64,000 nt of DNA from the NCBI GenBank assembly GCA_050084515.1, contig CM114273.1, positions 10,044,001 to 10,108,000 on the forward strand, given 5' to 3'. Below, piece after piece: positions 32,502 to 43,099 of the stretch. Both the position numbers and the translations under genes were made by a program. Source of the stretch: Blasia pusilla (Eukaryota; Marchantiophyta; Marchantiopsida; Blasiales). The notes below the pieces were generated by a model. It searched no databases. It was not told the DNA's origin and worked only from the letters and a program-made list of their open reading frames with translations. Every line of letters begins with the position of its first letter. Within the stretch, counting starts at the first letter, position 1.

Positions 32502-34502
32502 TTAAATGAACTGAAGGGATTCACTTTGTTCAGGGTCAACTGGTTTCACCAAGTGAACAGTAAACAACACAGCGCATTCTGGATCTAGTCGGATAAACCT
32601 GTCCTTGAAAACATTCTCCCGTGGCTGTAAAATAGTACTGAGTGAATAAGCTTCATCTCTTAGGTAACCCTTAGATGTAAGCAGTTCAATGACCTTGTGC
32701 CGGGGTTTGATCCGCAACTCGAGGCTGTAAAGCAAATAACCAGGACACTTCATGATTTCAATTGCAGGACGATTCATGGTATTGATAAGGTAATTCATCT
32801 TAGCTCGAATAGTTTTTTCACTGAGGCAGAGAATAGTAGGTTGCTTCTTCACGAGTTCACAGACTTCCTTGGGCGTGAATCCAAAAGACTGAAGATTTAG
32901 AAACCGTGCCTCCAGTGAGTCTGTGCTTATGGAGAGACAAGAACCCAATGCTCTCACCATGGAAGATGATCGAACTTCAAAACCCTTGGTGATCAGAAAC
33001 TTCAGCTTCTTAGAAAGGTTCTCATCGACACTGAACGAAAAAGCACGAGGATGCCAAGTGAGCAGCTTAACAAGCCTACTTCCGGTGAGACCATTGGCCT
33101 CAAAGAACGCAAGTTTGCGTTTCAAGTTGTCGATACTGCAACCAAAAAATTGAGGATACCGTGCGACAATTTTGGCAACACTGTTTCTTGACACTCCAAG
33201 GCTCACTAGCATCTCGACCTTAGGCACAAGATTTTTGGCGATGCTATGTCGAAATATTGAAGGTAGTTTGGCAACGATCTTCACCATATTCTCTCTCTCA
33301 ACACCGATTCCACCAAAGTACTCAATCTTCTCTGACAAATTTGCGAGCCTCAGATGAACTAGTTGGGGAAATAGTCGCATGCTTTTCTCCACCTCGGAAC
33401 TGGACAATCCAAGCTTCAAAAGAAAGTCAACTCTCTCTCGAAAATTGGCGACCGGCATTTTGATCAAACCCTGGGGATTGAACTTCATTAAGTCTCCGAT
33501 GACATGCTTTTCTACGCTGATCTCATCCAAATACTGCAACAAAGGTCCAAGTCTCTCCTCCACATCCGCTGTAAAGACTGAGGAATCTTTCACCAGTAAG
33601 ACCATATCTTTCCTCTTCACGCCAAGTTTATCCAAAAACTCGATCTTTGCCTGCAGCTCTTCCGCCGTCCAAGTCAAAAGCTCCATGTTATGCTCAAGAA
33701 TTTCCCATAACCTTTTCCTTGGATAGCCCAAACTCTCCAAAACCCTCGTACTCCTGATCAACCCTTGTTCTCCCGCCAATGAGAGTGAGTACTTCGATAT
33801 CTGTTTGGTATCTGCAAGGGTTGAAGATATCATGCCCATACTTTCAAAAAATGGCACAAGCTCACCAAAAGCATCCCTCTCTTCCTTCTCAAAGAACATC
33901 TTTGTGTACAATTGAGGGCGGATAGCAGCGCCAAAATTCTCCGTCAGCCGTGAGGTTGTTACGAATTTCGCCAGTCTCGTCACGAAAAGCGGGCAGTTTC
34001 TGGCAATGAACCTTGAATCCTCTTCAGAAACTCCTCTAACGTCACGGAGATACCCTTCAAGTGACAGCATGGCAGTCTCTGTACCAACATGGATGGGATC
34101 GGACTCGATCGGATCTTGCTCCACGTTGTTGTTAATCCTTTTCGATGCAGCAGCAAAATAGGACCGAAAAACTACTGCTGTCAGATATGACCTTCGTTGA
34201 CGGGAAAGAACGAACTTCTGCTTCCCACTGCAGCCGGAAGAATTCATAATGCTCTTTGTTAGAGCTCCATATAGTACGACAGACAGGTGAACCTCGGATG
34301 GAAGGGGTATAGGTCTCAATATCCCCATTATCTGATCTTCACTTCTCCATGATTGAGAGGGGACGGTGGCGTACTGTCTGACGGTGTTTTGAATATTCAA
34401 AACCCGCGTCCATCTATCACAAAGCAAAAAGAGTTTCCCCCTGTCACAATTTCTCAGCAGAACCCGGAATCCAGGCATGTTCGCCACTCTTCTCGGCGTC
34501 AT
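32502..34502 (-). CDS. mTERF domain-containing protein, mitochondrial or chloroplastic
   Basis: A single uninterrupted frame of 666 codons. The first about 120 residues are rich in Arg, Ser and hydrophobics with few acids (RSYLTAVVFRSYFAAASKRI), as in an organelle transit peptide. From about residue 250 to 590 there are repeated helix pairs of the mTERF type, with the pattern Leu-x-x-x-Gly and Pro at regular steps: VLESLGYPRKRLWEIL, IEFLDKLGVKRKDMVLLV, VDFLLKLGLSSSEVEKSM, IEYFGGIGVERENMVKIV, VEMLVSLGVSRNSVAKIV, and later FLNLQSFGFTPKEVCELV. Such proteins bind organelle nucleic acid and act in transcription, splicing or ribosome assembly. No stop or frame change is seen and it lacks introns, as many plant mTERF genes do. 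The start could also be Met 9. It is the only gene in the window that looks intact. Confidence 0.9.
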   Translation of the reverse strand: MTPRRVANMPGFRVLLRNCDRGKLFLLCDRWTRVLNIQNTVRQYATVPSQSWRSEDQIMGILRPIPLPSEVHLSVVLYGALTKSIMNSSGCSGKQKFVLSRQRRSYLTAVVFRSYFAAASKRINNNVEQDPIESDPIHVGTETAMLSLEGYLRDVRGVSEEDSRFIARNCPLFVTRLAKFVTTSRLTENFGAAIRPQLYTKMFFEKEERDAFGELVPFFESMGMISSTLADTKQISKYSLSLAGEQGLIRSTRVLESLGYPRKRLWEILEHNMELLTWTAEELQAKIEFLDKLGVKRKDMVLLVKDSSVFTADVEERLGPLLQYLDEISVEKHVIGDLMKFNPQGLIKMPVANFRERVDFLLKLGLSSSEVEKSMRLFPQLVHLRLANLSEKIEYFGGIGVERENMVKIVAKLPSIFRHSIAKNLVPKVEMLVSLGVSRNSVAKIVARYPQFFGCSIDNLKRKLAFFEANGLTGSRLVKLLTWHPRAFSFSVDENLSKKLKFLITKGFEVRSSSMVRALGSCLSISTDSLEARFLNLQSFGFTPKEVCELVKKQPTILCLSEKTIRAKMNYLINTMNRPAIEIMKCPGYLLYSLELRIKPRHKVIELLTSKGYLRDEAYSLSTILQPRENVFKDRFIRLDPECAVLFTVHLVKPVDPEQSESLQFI

Positions 34503-35487
34503 ATCTTGAGAAATTGAGACAGGATCTCCTTCACTTCAGGCAGAAAATGGGTGACTCGGAAACTGAAGAAGAGAATAGGCCCTTAGGAAATCAATTGCCT
34601 CCATCTCCAGCATTTTACTTCAGATTGACTCTCTGGCCGATCGCTATTGATTTCCGCGAGTGGGGCAAATGATTTACTTGAATTATGTTCTAAGAAATCA
34701 GTTGAACCACTCCTGTAAAGTCCAAACTTTTTTATGGCGGCAACTAGCTATCAATGATCCATCGTGCGAGTCACCAATCCGTGAACTTATGATCCACGAT
34801 GCATCTGAACTTCTAAGGGATTCTCCATTAAGAATGCTCCTTCATTCACCATAGATCTGTCTCTTTGCGTTTCTGGCTAGATGACAGCACTCACGGGGGA
34901 CGAAGATTGCATCGCATACCTTCATGAGCAATTTTCTTCCTTCATCCCGTGGATAGACTCAAGTACATCCACTTCAACCCTATCTTAGTCAACTGGCTAA
35001 TCAAACAAATAAATCACTGCAAAGTCGAGACGAGGCTGAAGATTTAGGGTTCTTTATGCATCTTAAACTCTCCCCTCGACTCGTAAACTAACACGGGAGA
35101 GAGCCATCTTTAGCCGGATGTTTGTGTACACATCATCCATTTGGAGCTACTAGGATATACTCGCAGGAGCTTCAAATTTTAAATCATTCATTATTATGTA
35201 ATTAAATTGTTTATTTTATTTTAAAAAAAATCAGGAATTGAGAGAGTAAGTGGTCCTATTGGTTCAAAGAACAAGCCATCTTATTGGCTCAAAGAAATGA
35301 ATTCAAAAATCAAGAAGAGGTTGTGCAAGAATAATATACATTATAGAAAAACCACATAGATAATCTGTATAATTAAAAGAGGACGGGTGATGACACGTAT
35401 ATTTTGTGGTGTGCTCCCGCGATGATACATGTAATACGGCAGCTGAATTTAAATTAACAAATCCGTACTATGAGGGGTGATTTGCAC
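34503..35487. other. mTERF 5' flank and AT-rich DNA, probably partly Helitron
   Basis: The first few hundred bases upstream of the mTERF start must hold its promoter; no clear TATA box can be chosen. From about 35170 on the DNA is AT-rich without genes and leads into a Helitron-type 3' end. A matching Helitron 5' end (TC after A) could not be fixed. Confidence 0.4.
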
Positions 35488-35515
35488 CGTGCATAGCACG
35501 GATATTATACTAGTT
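35488..35515 (+). mobile_element. Helitron-like 3' terminus (hairpin and CTAG-T)
   Basis: A perfect hairpin, ccgtgc - ata - gcacgg (35488-35502), is followed after eight bases (atattata) by CTAG and then T (35511-35515). This is the usual plant Helitron ending: a short GC-rich hairpin about ten bases before CTRR, inserted before T. The body is presumably the AT-rich DNA to its left and would be a non-autonomous element, since no Rep/helicase is present. Confidence 0.6.
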
Positions 35516-35889
35516 ATAATATAATTTAACTACATAGAGAGGAGGGAGAGAGAAAAAAATGAGAATGCACAAAATGAGGGTGGTGGAGAGCCAAGGTGAG
35601 CATAATGAGCCACTAGGCTTGTTACGGCCTATACTCCTAGAACATTTATAAAAGCAATTTCGCAACACTCTTTGGAGCCACTTGCGCACAAAAATGAAGT
35701 ATTATCAACTTCATGTTAATCATATGCTTGTATCTAGGCTTGTATATTGTGAACAAGGATACCTACTTGCGGGGATCTCCAATTTCTTACATCATATTAT
35801 CGCGCGGCATAGGACTGGGTCTCATAGACTAGGAATTGAGAAAGGACGATGGGTCAACATTGATAGAAGTGAACAAGTTTGTACATTAT

Positions 35890-36650
35890 GTCGTGGATAG
35901 GACCGGCGGTGATGTTGGATTCAGCGAGTGTTGCTCGTACGCACATCGTCCACGATTGTGGTGGACAAACTTCTTACCATCTGAGTTGCTGAGGCGGGCT
36001 TATGATGGAGTCCATAGACCATCACTACTTACAGTGGATGCAATTTTGGATCCAGGGCGGCGATCTCAAGTTGTTACTCGTGATGATATACCACCGTTGG
36101 CAGTGGCCAATCGGATGGACCAGCAGAGGACAGCATTGCTTACATTGGTGAGTTTTCCATCATCTCATGCTTTTCATCGAGGAGGACCAGTCATGATATG
36201 GGATAAGCAGGCAAATACACTGGTGGAGCCAAACGTCAACGAGTGAGAGCGAGCTATGGGGTTTTCTACAAGTACGACGGCGGTGCCTATGATGGCAAAG
36301 GCATCCCGCAGAGAGGTATTGGGTCAGGCTATGGACCTCAACTCTCTTACTTGGGTATTCACTCTTGGTTTAGCTGAGCAGAGATAGATGCAAGAGGCGT
36401 CTATGACATTATGTCCACTTTGCAGACCAACGTCTACCAAGACGATTCACACACTCGCTGCGGGCGCGATGGTGATGGAGAGGCATCCATGGACTTCATG
36501 GGACATGTCACGAGAGCACAGAGAGATGGGAGTTCATTTTGTTGATGCAAGACATAGTAAAGTGCATAGAGAGTTGGTGTCTGAGTTGGGAGCGCATGTT
36601 GCTGCTCCAAAGGTTGCTAGTTAGCAACCACCACCCTCCTCTTCTCTAGA
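35890..36650 (+). pseudogene. DNMT3-like methyltransferase module in gypsy copy D (motifs VIII-X)
   Basis: The plus strand codes AHRPRLWWTNFLPSELLRRA (motif VIII at 35941-35964), VDAILDPGRRSQVVTRDDIP then LAVANRMD, TLVSFPSSHAFHRGG and VEPNVNE. After a TGA at 36244-36246 (CGA in a relative would give Arg) it continues ERAMGFSTSTTA and ASRREVLGQAMDLNSL, motif IX/X. The reading then flows through a linker (VHRELVSELGAHV) into reverse transcriptase. The frame before about 35890 is unrelated DNA, so motifs I-VI are lost. This copy is on the opposite strand to A, B and C. Confidence 0.8.
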
Positions 36651-36659
36651 GGTCACGAG

Positions 36660-37490
36660 AGAGACTTGGGAGCCGGTGATTGGTCCTAGGTTGACAGGAG
36701 CGGAGAGGAGACGAGTGTTGCAGTTCATGTGGAGATTCAAGGACTGTTTTGCATATAGTATGCATAACTTGGGTACACTTAGGGGTCTAGGTATTCGGAT
36801 TGAGTTGGATAGTGATACTCCTATCTTCCGACGACCTTACAGGTATCCCAACATGGAGCGAGCCTTGATTCAAAGTAGGAGTCGAGACTTGGCTCACGCT
36901 GTATTGGTGGAGAGATCGCTGGGAGAGTATGTATTTGCCACATTTATACCGACAAAGAAGGACATGCATGGCCAGTGGACCGATAGGCAGATGTGTGGGG
37001 AATATCGTTCTATCAATCGGCATACAAAGGTTGATCTCTATGCTATGCCTACTCCCGAGGAAATCTTTGATGTAGTAGGGCATCCAAGGATCTGCAGTTG
37101 TTTGGATCTCCGTGTTGGCTATCATCAATTGCCCATCTAAGTGGAGGATAGGGAGAAGATAGTATTTTGGGGGATAGATCCTTCCGGGAAGGATTGTTTG
37201 TACCTAAAGCGGTTCTTACCATTTGGGTTGAAGAACGCCCCTTGCGGGTTTTCAACGAGTTATGGATAGGATTTTGGCTCGTTTGGATTACGCAAGATGT
37301 TACATCGATGAAATTCTCGTCTTCATTGCCACTGTTGGGGAGTATTAGAGACATCTGGAGGAGGTGTTTTGACGATTGCAATTACATGCACTGAAGTTAC
37401 ATCCAAGTAAGTGCAGATTCTTCCATGAGCAGATCGAGTATCTTGGACACACCATTTATTTAGGGGGTATTAGATTTCAACAGACAAAGG
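36660..37490 (+). pseudogene. Gypsy copy D reverse transcriptase, N-terminal and palm part
   Basis: Codes GPRLTGAERRRVLQFMWRFK, IELDSDTPIFRRPYRYPNME, KKDMHGQWTDRQMCGEYRSI, TPEEIFDVVGHPRICSCLDL and RVGYHQLPI. A TAA at 37138-37140 sits where relatives have Gln, and VEDREKIVFWGIDPSGKDCL then RFLPFGLKNAP follow. A frame change comes next, with recognisable YIDE-like and EQIEYLGHTIY sequence to about 37470. It is a classic Ty3/gypsy polymerase start and supplies the part that copy A lacks. Coding ends at 37490 in AT-rich DNA that includes an (AT)n run (37566-37583). Confidence 0.85.
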
Positions 37491-37845
37491 TATCTTTTAT
37501 CTGCTAAATTTTCTAATCTATTATTAATTAAAAAATATTTCTCATTGACACAATACTATAAAATATATATATATATATATATAAACTCACACTACATTTC
37601 ACCAAAAATTGAAAAAAAAAACTTTGGAGATGGATTTGATTCCCTACTATGGGACAACAATACAAAGGTGTGCGGGAGAAAATAGGGTCTAACGTTAACT
37701 AAGAGGGCAGGAAGTTTGGAGAAACAGACTCAACCACGGAAAACAAGGGGCTGTACGAGCTTCTAGAGAACTAATAAATTCAGTGCAAACGTAGAGATAA
37801 GTGACGCGCAAGAGGGAGAAGGATTGAGATAGGGTTTATTGTGTT

Positions 37846-38434
37846 TGTCGTGCGAATCCCCATCGCCATACAACATACATCGCTGACATACCATACTCAC
37901 ATACATACATAACATAGACGAGAGTATCCACAAATGCAAGTGTACCTCAACTGAAATCAGTGAAAGACCTACTGTCATAAAACACGTTTACAATCACATA
38001 CAATCGAGCCAAACCCACTCCACGATGGGAGAATCTAGGTCGAAGCTTGCGGGAAACACCATAGCCAAGAGCTCTACTCACTACCAAGGCTAACTCCCAA
38101 CGCAATGTGGCTCAACTCAAAGAATTGATCGTTCTTTGAGGGCAAGCCACCTTATATCCTCCAACCTAAGAGCGGGCCCTACTGGGAAAGTCACCCCCAA
38201 GTGAGTAACCCCCAACCCTATGTATGGAACCGCATCTCTACCAAGCCACTACGGTCCTACATAAGGAATGGCCTCTACTAGCACTATACTCTACGACATA
38301 ATCCGTATGGTCATGACAGCGGTTGTCGTATAATCCCCATCGTCATACAACATACATCGACATACCATACTCACATAACATAGACGCAGAGTATCCACAA
38401 ACGCAAGTGTACCACAACTCGCCCCCCTAATTTG
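37846..38434 (-). repeat. 3' end of gypsy copy C: purine tract, B1, A2, B2
   Basis: Sense order: aattaggggggg-type tract (38434-38419), then B1 starting ttgtggtacacttgcg and ending tatacgaca at 38324, the spacer accgc, A2 starting tgtcatgaccatacgg at 38318 and ending gatttca near 37952, and B2 starting gttgaggtacacttgc and ending cgcacgaca at 37846. A2+B2 together equal the solo repeat at 1087-1560. B1 is a slightly shorter copy of B2 (a tatgtatg step is missing). The B1-A2 joint resembles the junction of a circle formed from the element's two ends. Confidence 0.75.
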
Positions 38435-38577
38435 GCGGTTAGGTCCTCTAACTCCGGGTAGCCCTATACATCTACTACATGCTATACACCTTCTTGGGTG
38501 CCCGAATCAGAAGGCCGGGTGCTAGGTTGCCCAATCGTTAGTCGCACATCTGTAATCCATATCATACAAAGATCAAG

Positions 38578-38850
38578 TCATCTACCTCTCCTAAGTACAT
38601 CGAGAAAAACCCACCTTCCAAAGAGGAACAACATCCAAACGTGAGTCAAACACATCATGTGCCAACCCCTAGAACACCGATCACACACCAACATACGGGC
38701 CGTTACGGCAGACCCACACAACATGCACCTCAAGCTAGCACGTATCATGGCTAAGCTTGGGTCAATAAGACCATCCACATTTGGAAGATGACATGGCGCA
38801 CAATTACGCACATGGTCCTTCCAAACAACTCCATCACGACCCTCCAACAT
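38578..38850 (-). pseudogene. PHD finger, C-terminal domain of gypsy copy C polyprotein
   Basis: Codes GRDGVVWKDHVRNCAPCHLP, then RCMLCGSAVTARMLVCDRCS and RGWHMMCLT (38727-38647). Ligands seen are C-x2-C, C-x2-C, H-x2-C with Gly-Trp-His as in PHD fingers. A one-base deletion after CLT shifts the frame, and in the other frame the end reads PLWKVGFSRCT, where the first Cys of the last pair has become Phe. The CAPCHLPN segment before it is conserved in copy A (ASCHLPN). Its place after the integrase GPY/F-like module is that of a targeting domain. Confidence 0.75.
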
Positions 38851-39089
38851 GAGAACTCCGAAGCTAACACCTCACACACTCGTGAAATAGTGCGACTGCC
38901 GTCACATCCAACGTTGTCGGGCAACTGCTGCAAATAGACATAGTCCCCACATGGAACCTACGAATCGATGGTCGATAACCTCCACCACGAATGGTTGCAT
39001 ACCGCGTATCCCTGTGTTGAGCAATGGCAAGATTCTCAAAGGTCGTTGGCATAACTCTCCAAAGAGCTCCGCCCGCTGAGAACACACCC

Positions 39090-39760
39090 TCATCCACATC
39101 TCGGGTCATCAAGGTTCACCACCTCACTAGACTCCCGACGAATTGTTGGTGGCAAGTCCGATCTCGGCCGTATAATGTAAAAATAAGGTGAGAAGGAAGC
39201 CAAGGATGCTTGGCGATCGAACCTATACCCCATGGCTAACCATGGCAATCGAATATCCGGTCTCCAAGATGCCCCTTCAGAGGGCCATACTTGCGCAATG
39301 CCCTCTTCACCGTCTGAACCACACGCCAGCCAAACCATCCGCCCTGGATGATCTCGAGACGTGGTCCGATGATCAATCAACGCCTTGTCACACAAGACTG
39401 AAACTCACCCTCAAACTCAGACTCTCGGTCGGTCAAGACTTCAGGTGGTGCACCAAAATGACTAAGCACTCTATCTAGAAACGCATACGCCGTTCCTCAC
39501 TTGCCTTGTCCGGTAATGCCACCAACTCAATCCACTTGGAGAAGTGCTCCACCATCACCAACACATATCGATGATGTCGCATACCAACGGTAACGATCCA
39601 AAGAAAGTCCACACTCCAACGGTAACCCAACCCCATAATAGGCAAGGGGTGTAATTGTGGTGTAGGGGCATTAAATGATGCCCTCACCCGGTCACAAACC
39701 ATACAACGTGACACCAATCGCCGCACTGAGTATGCATGCCACGCCACCAATATCGCCAAG
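39090..39760 (-). pseudogene. Gypsy copy C integrase
   Basis: Codes RCMVCDRVRASFNAPTPQLH (zinc region end), GLGYRWSVDF with the first catalytic Asp, HRYVLVMVEHFSKWIELVAL, a frame change, KALIDHRTTSRDHPG (Glu region disturbed), and YRFDRQASLASFSPYF. The N-terminal linker with HVPGIVSAK-like sequence lies upstream at 39.8-40 kb. Frame changes by one-base loss are frequent. The role is that of copy A integrase. Confidence 0.8.
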
Positions 39761-39899
39761 GAGTAAGCTATACGACGCTTTACCCCAAAATGTCCAACTC
39801 CTCATGGGCATGTCGCACAATGCGCTCTCTCGAGCCAAATGTGGCACTACTGTACTCTACCATCCTCCCACACGCGGAGAATATGTGTTCCCTCCAATC

Positions 39900-41670
39900 G
39901 ATACCTCTTAGCATGTTGAGGAACACGGTCTCGCTCCTTGGCACTCACTATGCCTGGCACCCTCTTGGTCCGAGGAACTCCAACACCAACGCATCATCAT
40001 GAATATCACGTTGATCCGTACCACCATCTCCAACCTTAGGATCCAAGGTGGCCATTTACCCCTCGACTAGAGTAAGATATCATGTGGTCCTCCATACTAG
40101 AGTCCACCTAACCAACATAAAAGGCGGATGCATGCCAACCTGGCACCATCTCCTCATCAACCTCGCCATGCCGTCTAGCCCCGGCTTGTATCCTCTTGGC
40201 TAGTACATGGGTTCCTACTCAACCCATCAGCATCAAGGTTGGCAACCCAGTGTCTATGTACCACCTCGAAGTCATACTCTGTAAGATAAGAGCCCACCGT
40301 GCAAGCTTCCTTGTAAGCTTGTCCGACTCCATCAACCACTTGAGCGGTGGTGATCAAGAATAAGGGTAAATCGTGTGCCAAACAAGTAACACCTAAAGTG
40401 TGCCACCCACACTCATGCCAAGCACTCTCCCTCATCATATGAACTATAGCACGACTCCATTTGCATTATTCGAACGACTTGCATAGGCCACCACAAACTC
40501 CATGTGCTCATCATCATGTTGTGTCAACACCGCTCCAAGTCCCAACCTACTCCAATCGTGTGTAATCTGAAATGGGCGCCCTCGATAGGTCTCTCAAGAT
40601 AGGCGCCGCCACCAATCGGGCCTTAAGCTCCACAAAAGCTCTCTCCTGGTCATCTCCCAGTGCCACTCTTGATCTGATTTCAGAAATTGGTTCAAAGGCT
40701 TTGCCATAGCACTTAATCCCTTCACATACCTCCGATAGTAGTTCGCCAATCCCATGAATGCTCGAACTCTACTCACATCTATCGGACGAGAATAAGTGCA
40801 ATAGCCTCCACCTTTGCTTGTGAACTCCCAAACCACCTGGATAGATCACATGACCCAAGTACTCAACATCCTCATGGAAGAACTTACACTTTCCTGGATG
40901 CAACGTAGACCATGAGCTTTCAACCGCTCAAACACCATCTGCAAATGTATCGATGCTCCTCCACCGTGTTATTGAACACCAAGATATCATCAATGTAACA
41001 CCGAACAAAATCCAACCCCGCTAGGATCCCGTCCATCACTCTTTGAAACTCGGCGGTGCATTCTTCAACCCAAAGGGTAAGAATTTCCACCGGTACAAAC
41101 AATCCTTACCATGAGAGTTGACACCCCAAAATCTTTGTCTTGGCCTTGTCACTCTCCCGAATCGGCAATTGATGGTATCGCGCCAAGATCCCATACTGAA
41201 AATCTTTGCCTGTCCCACCACATCAAAGATCTCCTCGTATAGGCATGGCATACCTATCGGCCTTGGTTTTCCGATTGATAGGACGGTAATCTCCACACAT
41301 CCGCCTATCCGTGTAGTTGCCATGCATATCCTTTTAGCGAGCATGACAAGTGGCCGATGCATACTCTCCATGCGACAACTCCACTAATCCAGCCTCCAAA
41401 AGGTCCAACGTCCTACTCTGAATCAGGTCCCTCTCCATATCACTATATCGGTAGGGACGACGGAAGATTGGCGTATCACTAGCCAAATCAATCCGTATAC
41501 CGGGTCCAACCAGAGAACCCAACTCCTTCATGCTAAAGGCAAAACAACTCCTATAAGCACGTAGGAACTGTGTCAAGCGTCGTTTCTCACCTCCCGTAAG
41601 CTTGGGCCCAAGTAATGGCTCACAAGTCTCCTCCACTTGCATACTAGAGGGAGAGGACGATGCCATTGGC
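39900..41670 (-). pseudogene. Gypsy copy C reverse transcriptase and RNase H
   Basis: Reverse transcriptase codes GPKLTGGEKRRLTQFLRAYR, IDLASDTPIFRRPYRYSDME, EEIFDVVGQAKIFS, AEFQRVMDGILAGLDF and VRCYIDDILVFNNTVEEHRY (YIDD at 40997-40986), then VRAFMGLANYYRRYVKGLSA. RNase H follows in pieces: LTEYDFEVVHRHWVANLDAD and GLSRNPCTSQ. The parts are in several frames. All catalytic motifs can still be located, so decay is by scattered small indels. Confidence 0.85.
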
Positions 41671-41859
41671 TGCTACGCAACCCCCTCACAAGATGATACA
41701 CCCTTAGCTACACCATCATCTCGAGCAAATAACTCCTCCACCAAAGATGAGCAACCAACTCCACATGCCCGGCCATTACATCCCATTTACTCCAAGGATG
41801 CAAAATACTACTCTCCTCGCCCCACCGATGCCTCTACTGGTCCCGGTAGCCATCAAGCT

Positions 41860-42871
41860 CATTACAAGGGGTGGAAGACCCATGACATAGTCCGAAGTCG
41901 ACGCTCGGCCATACCAAGACTCAAAATCCAAGTCAAACAATTCAGGTCCATGGCCTGACCCAACACATGACGTCGTGAAGCCTCGTAAATAGAAGCAACC
42001 GCCACGCCAAGAGTAAATCCCATCGCACGCTCTCTCATCGCCGTTAGGCTCCACCAATCGCCGCACATGAGAATCCCATACAAGCCCCGGACCACCTTCC
42101 CTATAGGCATGTGACGCTGGGAAAACTCACAAATGTGGGTAGTGCCATCCTAGGTGGCCCACACGGTTCACCACCGCCATGGGTGACCGATCAATAACCT
42201 CACCACTTGAGAAAGTCGCCAAGATTCAAGATACTATCCACTTTGTAAGGCGAGGATCCCGCCGCACCGCATCATATGCTCGACGAGAACTCCCTAGGCA
42301 ACAAGTTTGTCCACCACAAGCGTGGGCGATGTGCACGCTGAGCCAACTCAAGGCCAGCATCCAACAACACCATTGGTCCAATCCAAGACCGCACCTCATG
42401 AACACTCGCCATCATCCGGGTCCGAGTGTCACCCAACAATGGAACATTCTCCGAATGTAAGCTAGAGCACGTGCTTGATGAACTCAAGATGTCGTAACAC
42501 CCGTAACATCTCCCAAAACAATCGAGACCTAGGGTCATGTAATCCCTCACCACGACCAACACGTATGACCGACATGGCCATCCAAAGAATCACCAAATCC
42601 ACAGACCAACCCTCTCAAGGTCCTGCGCCCCAACAATGCAATGTGTGATGGTAAAGCACGCCTGGTACCCACGAATAGCCGATGGCGGCAACAACTCAGA
42701 TATCTCCGCATCAATCGACCAATATGTCGGGATGAGACTCTGGGCCGTCTCATCTCGCTCCACATACACGTATCTCCAAGACAGAATACCGGCCCGCAAC
42801 ATCGCCGCCAAACCGGTGCTAATCCCACCAAAGAGATCTAACACACAAATGCCCTCCGGCGGATATGCCAT
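41860..42871 (-). pseudogene. DNMT3-like C5 cytosine methyltransferase module in gypsy copy C (motifs I-X)
   Basis: Codes GICVLDLFGGISTGLAAMLR (motif I, 42838-42818), YVYVERDE, LPPSAIRGYQ, GWPC (42583-42572), with a base lost right after the catalytic Cys so that Gln-Gly-His is destroyed, SENVPLLGD (motif VI, 42451-42440), AHRPRLWWTNLLP (motif VIII, 42334-42311), VSFPASHAYREGG and RERAMGFTLGVA with ASRRHVLGQAMDL (motif IX/X, about 42029-41946). This is the only copy where every motif region can be seen in order. It runs into reverse transcriptase through a linker of about 60 codons. Confidence 0.85.
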
Positions 42872-43099
42872 ACAATGGGTGTAGTATCCAAAGGGGATAA
42901 CCTAATCGGGCAGAAGTAGGAGTCCGTGGGGCCTCCTCTTCCTCGTGAGGTATAATGACCCACACCAAGCCTCTGCACTAGTGCACCGCTGAACTCCAAA
43001 GTGGCACATCCAACGATGAGGATGCCATGCTGCAAAAATAGGGACCTCCTCTACATCCTCATGCGCAGGAGAATCCATAGCGTAAAACATTACCCTCCA

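Noticed and set aside
37566-37583. (AT)n run as a regulatory site
   Set aside because: It is a simple microsatellite with no gene start near it.
37846-38318. Calling this simply the LTR of copy C
   Set aside because: The matching 5' unit has only the A part, and an extra B lies next to the purine tract; an ordinary LTR pair does not explain this, though deletion at the 5' side remains possible.
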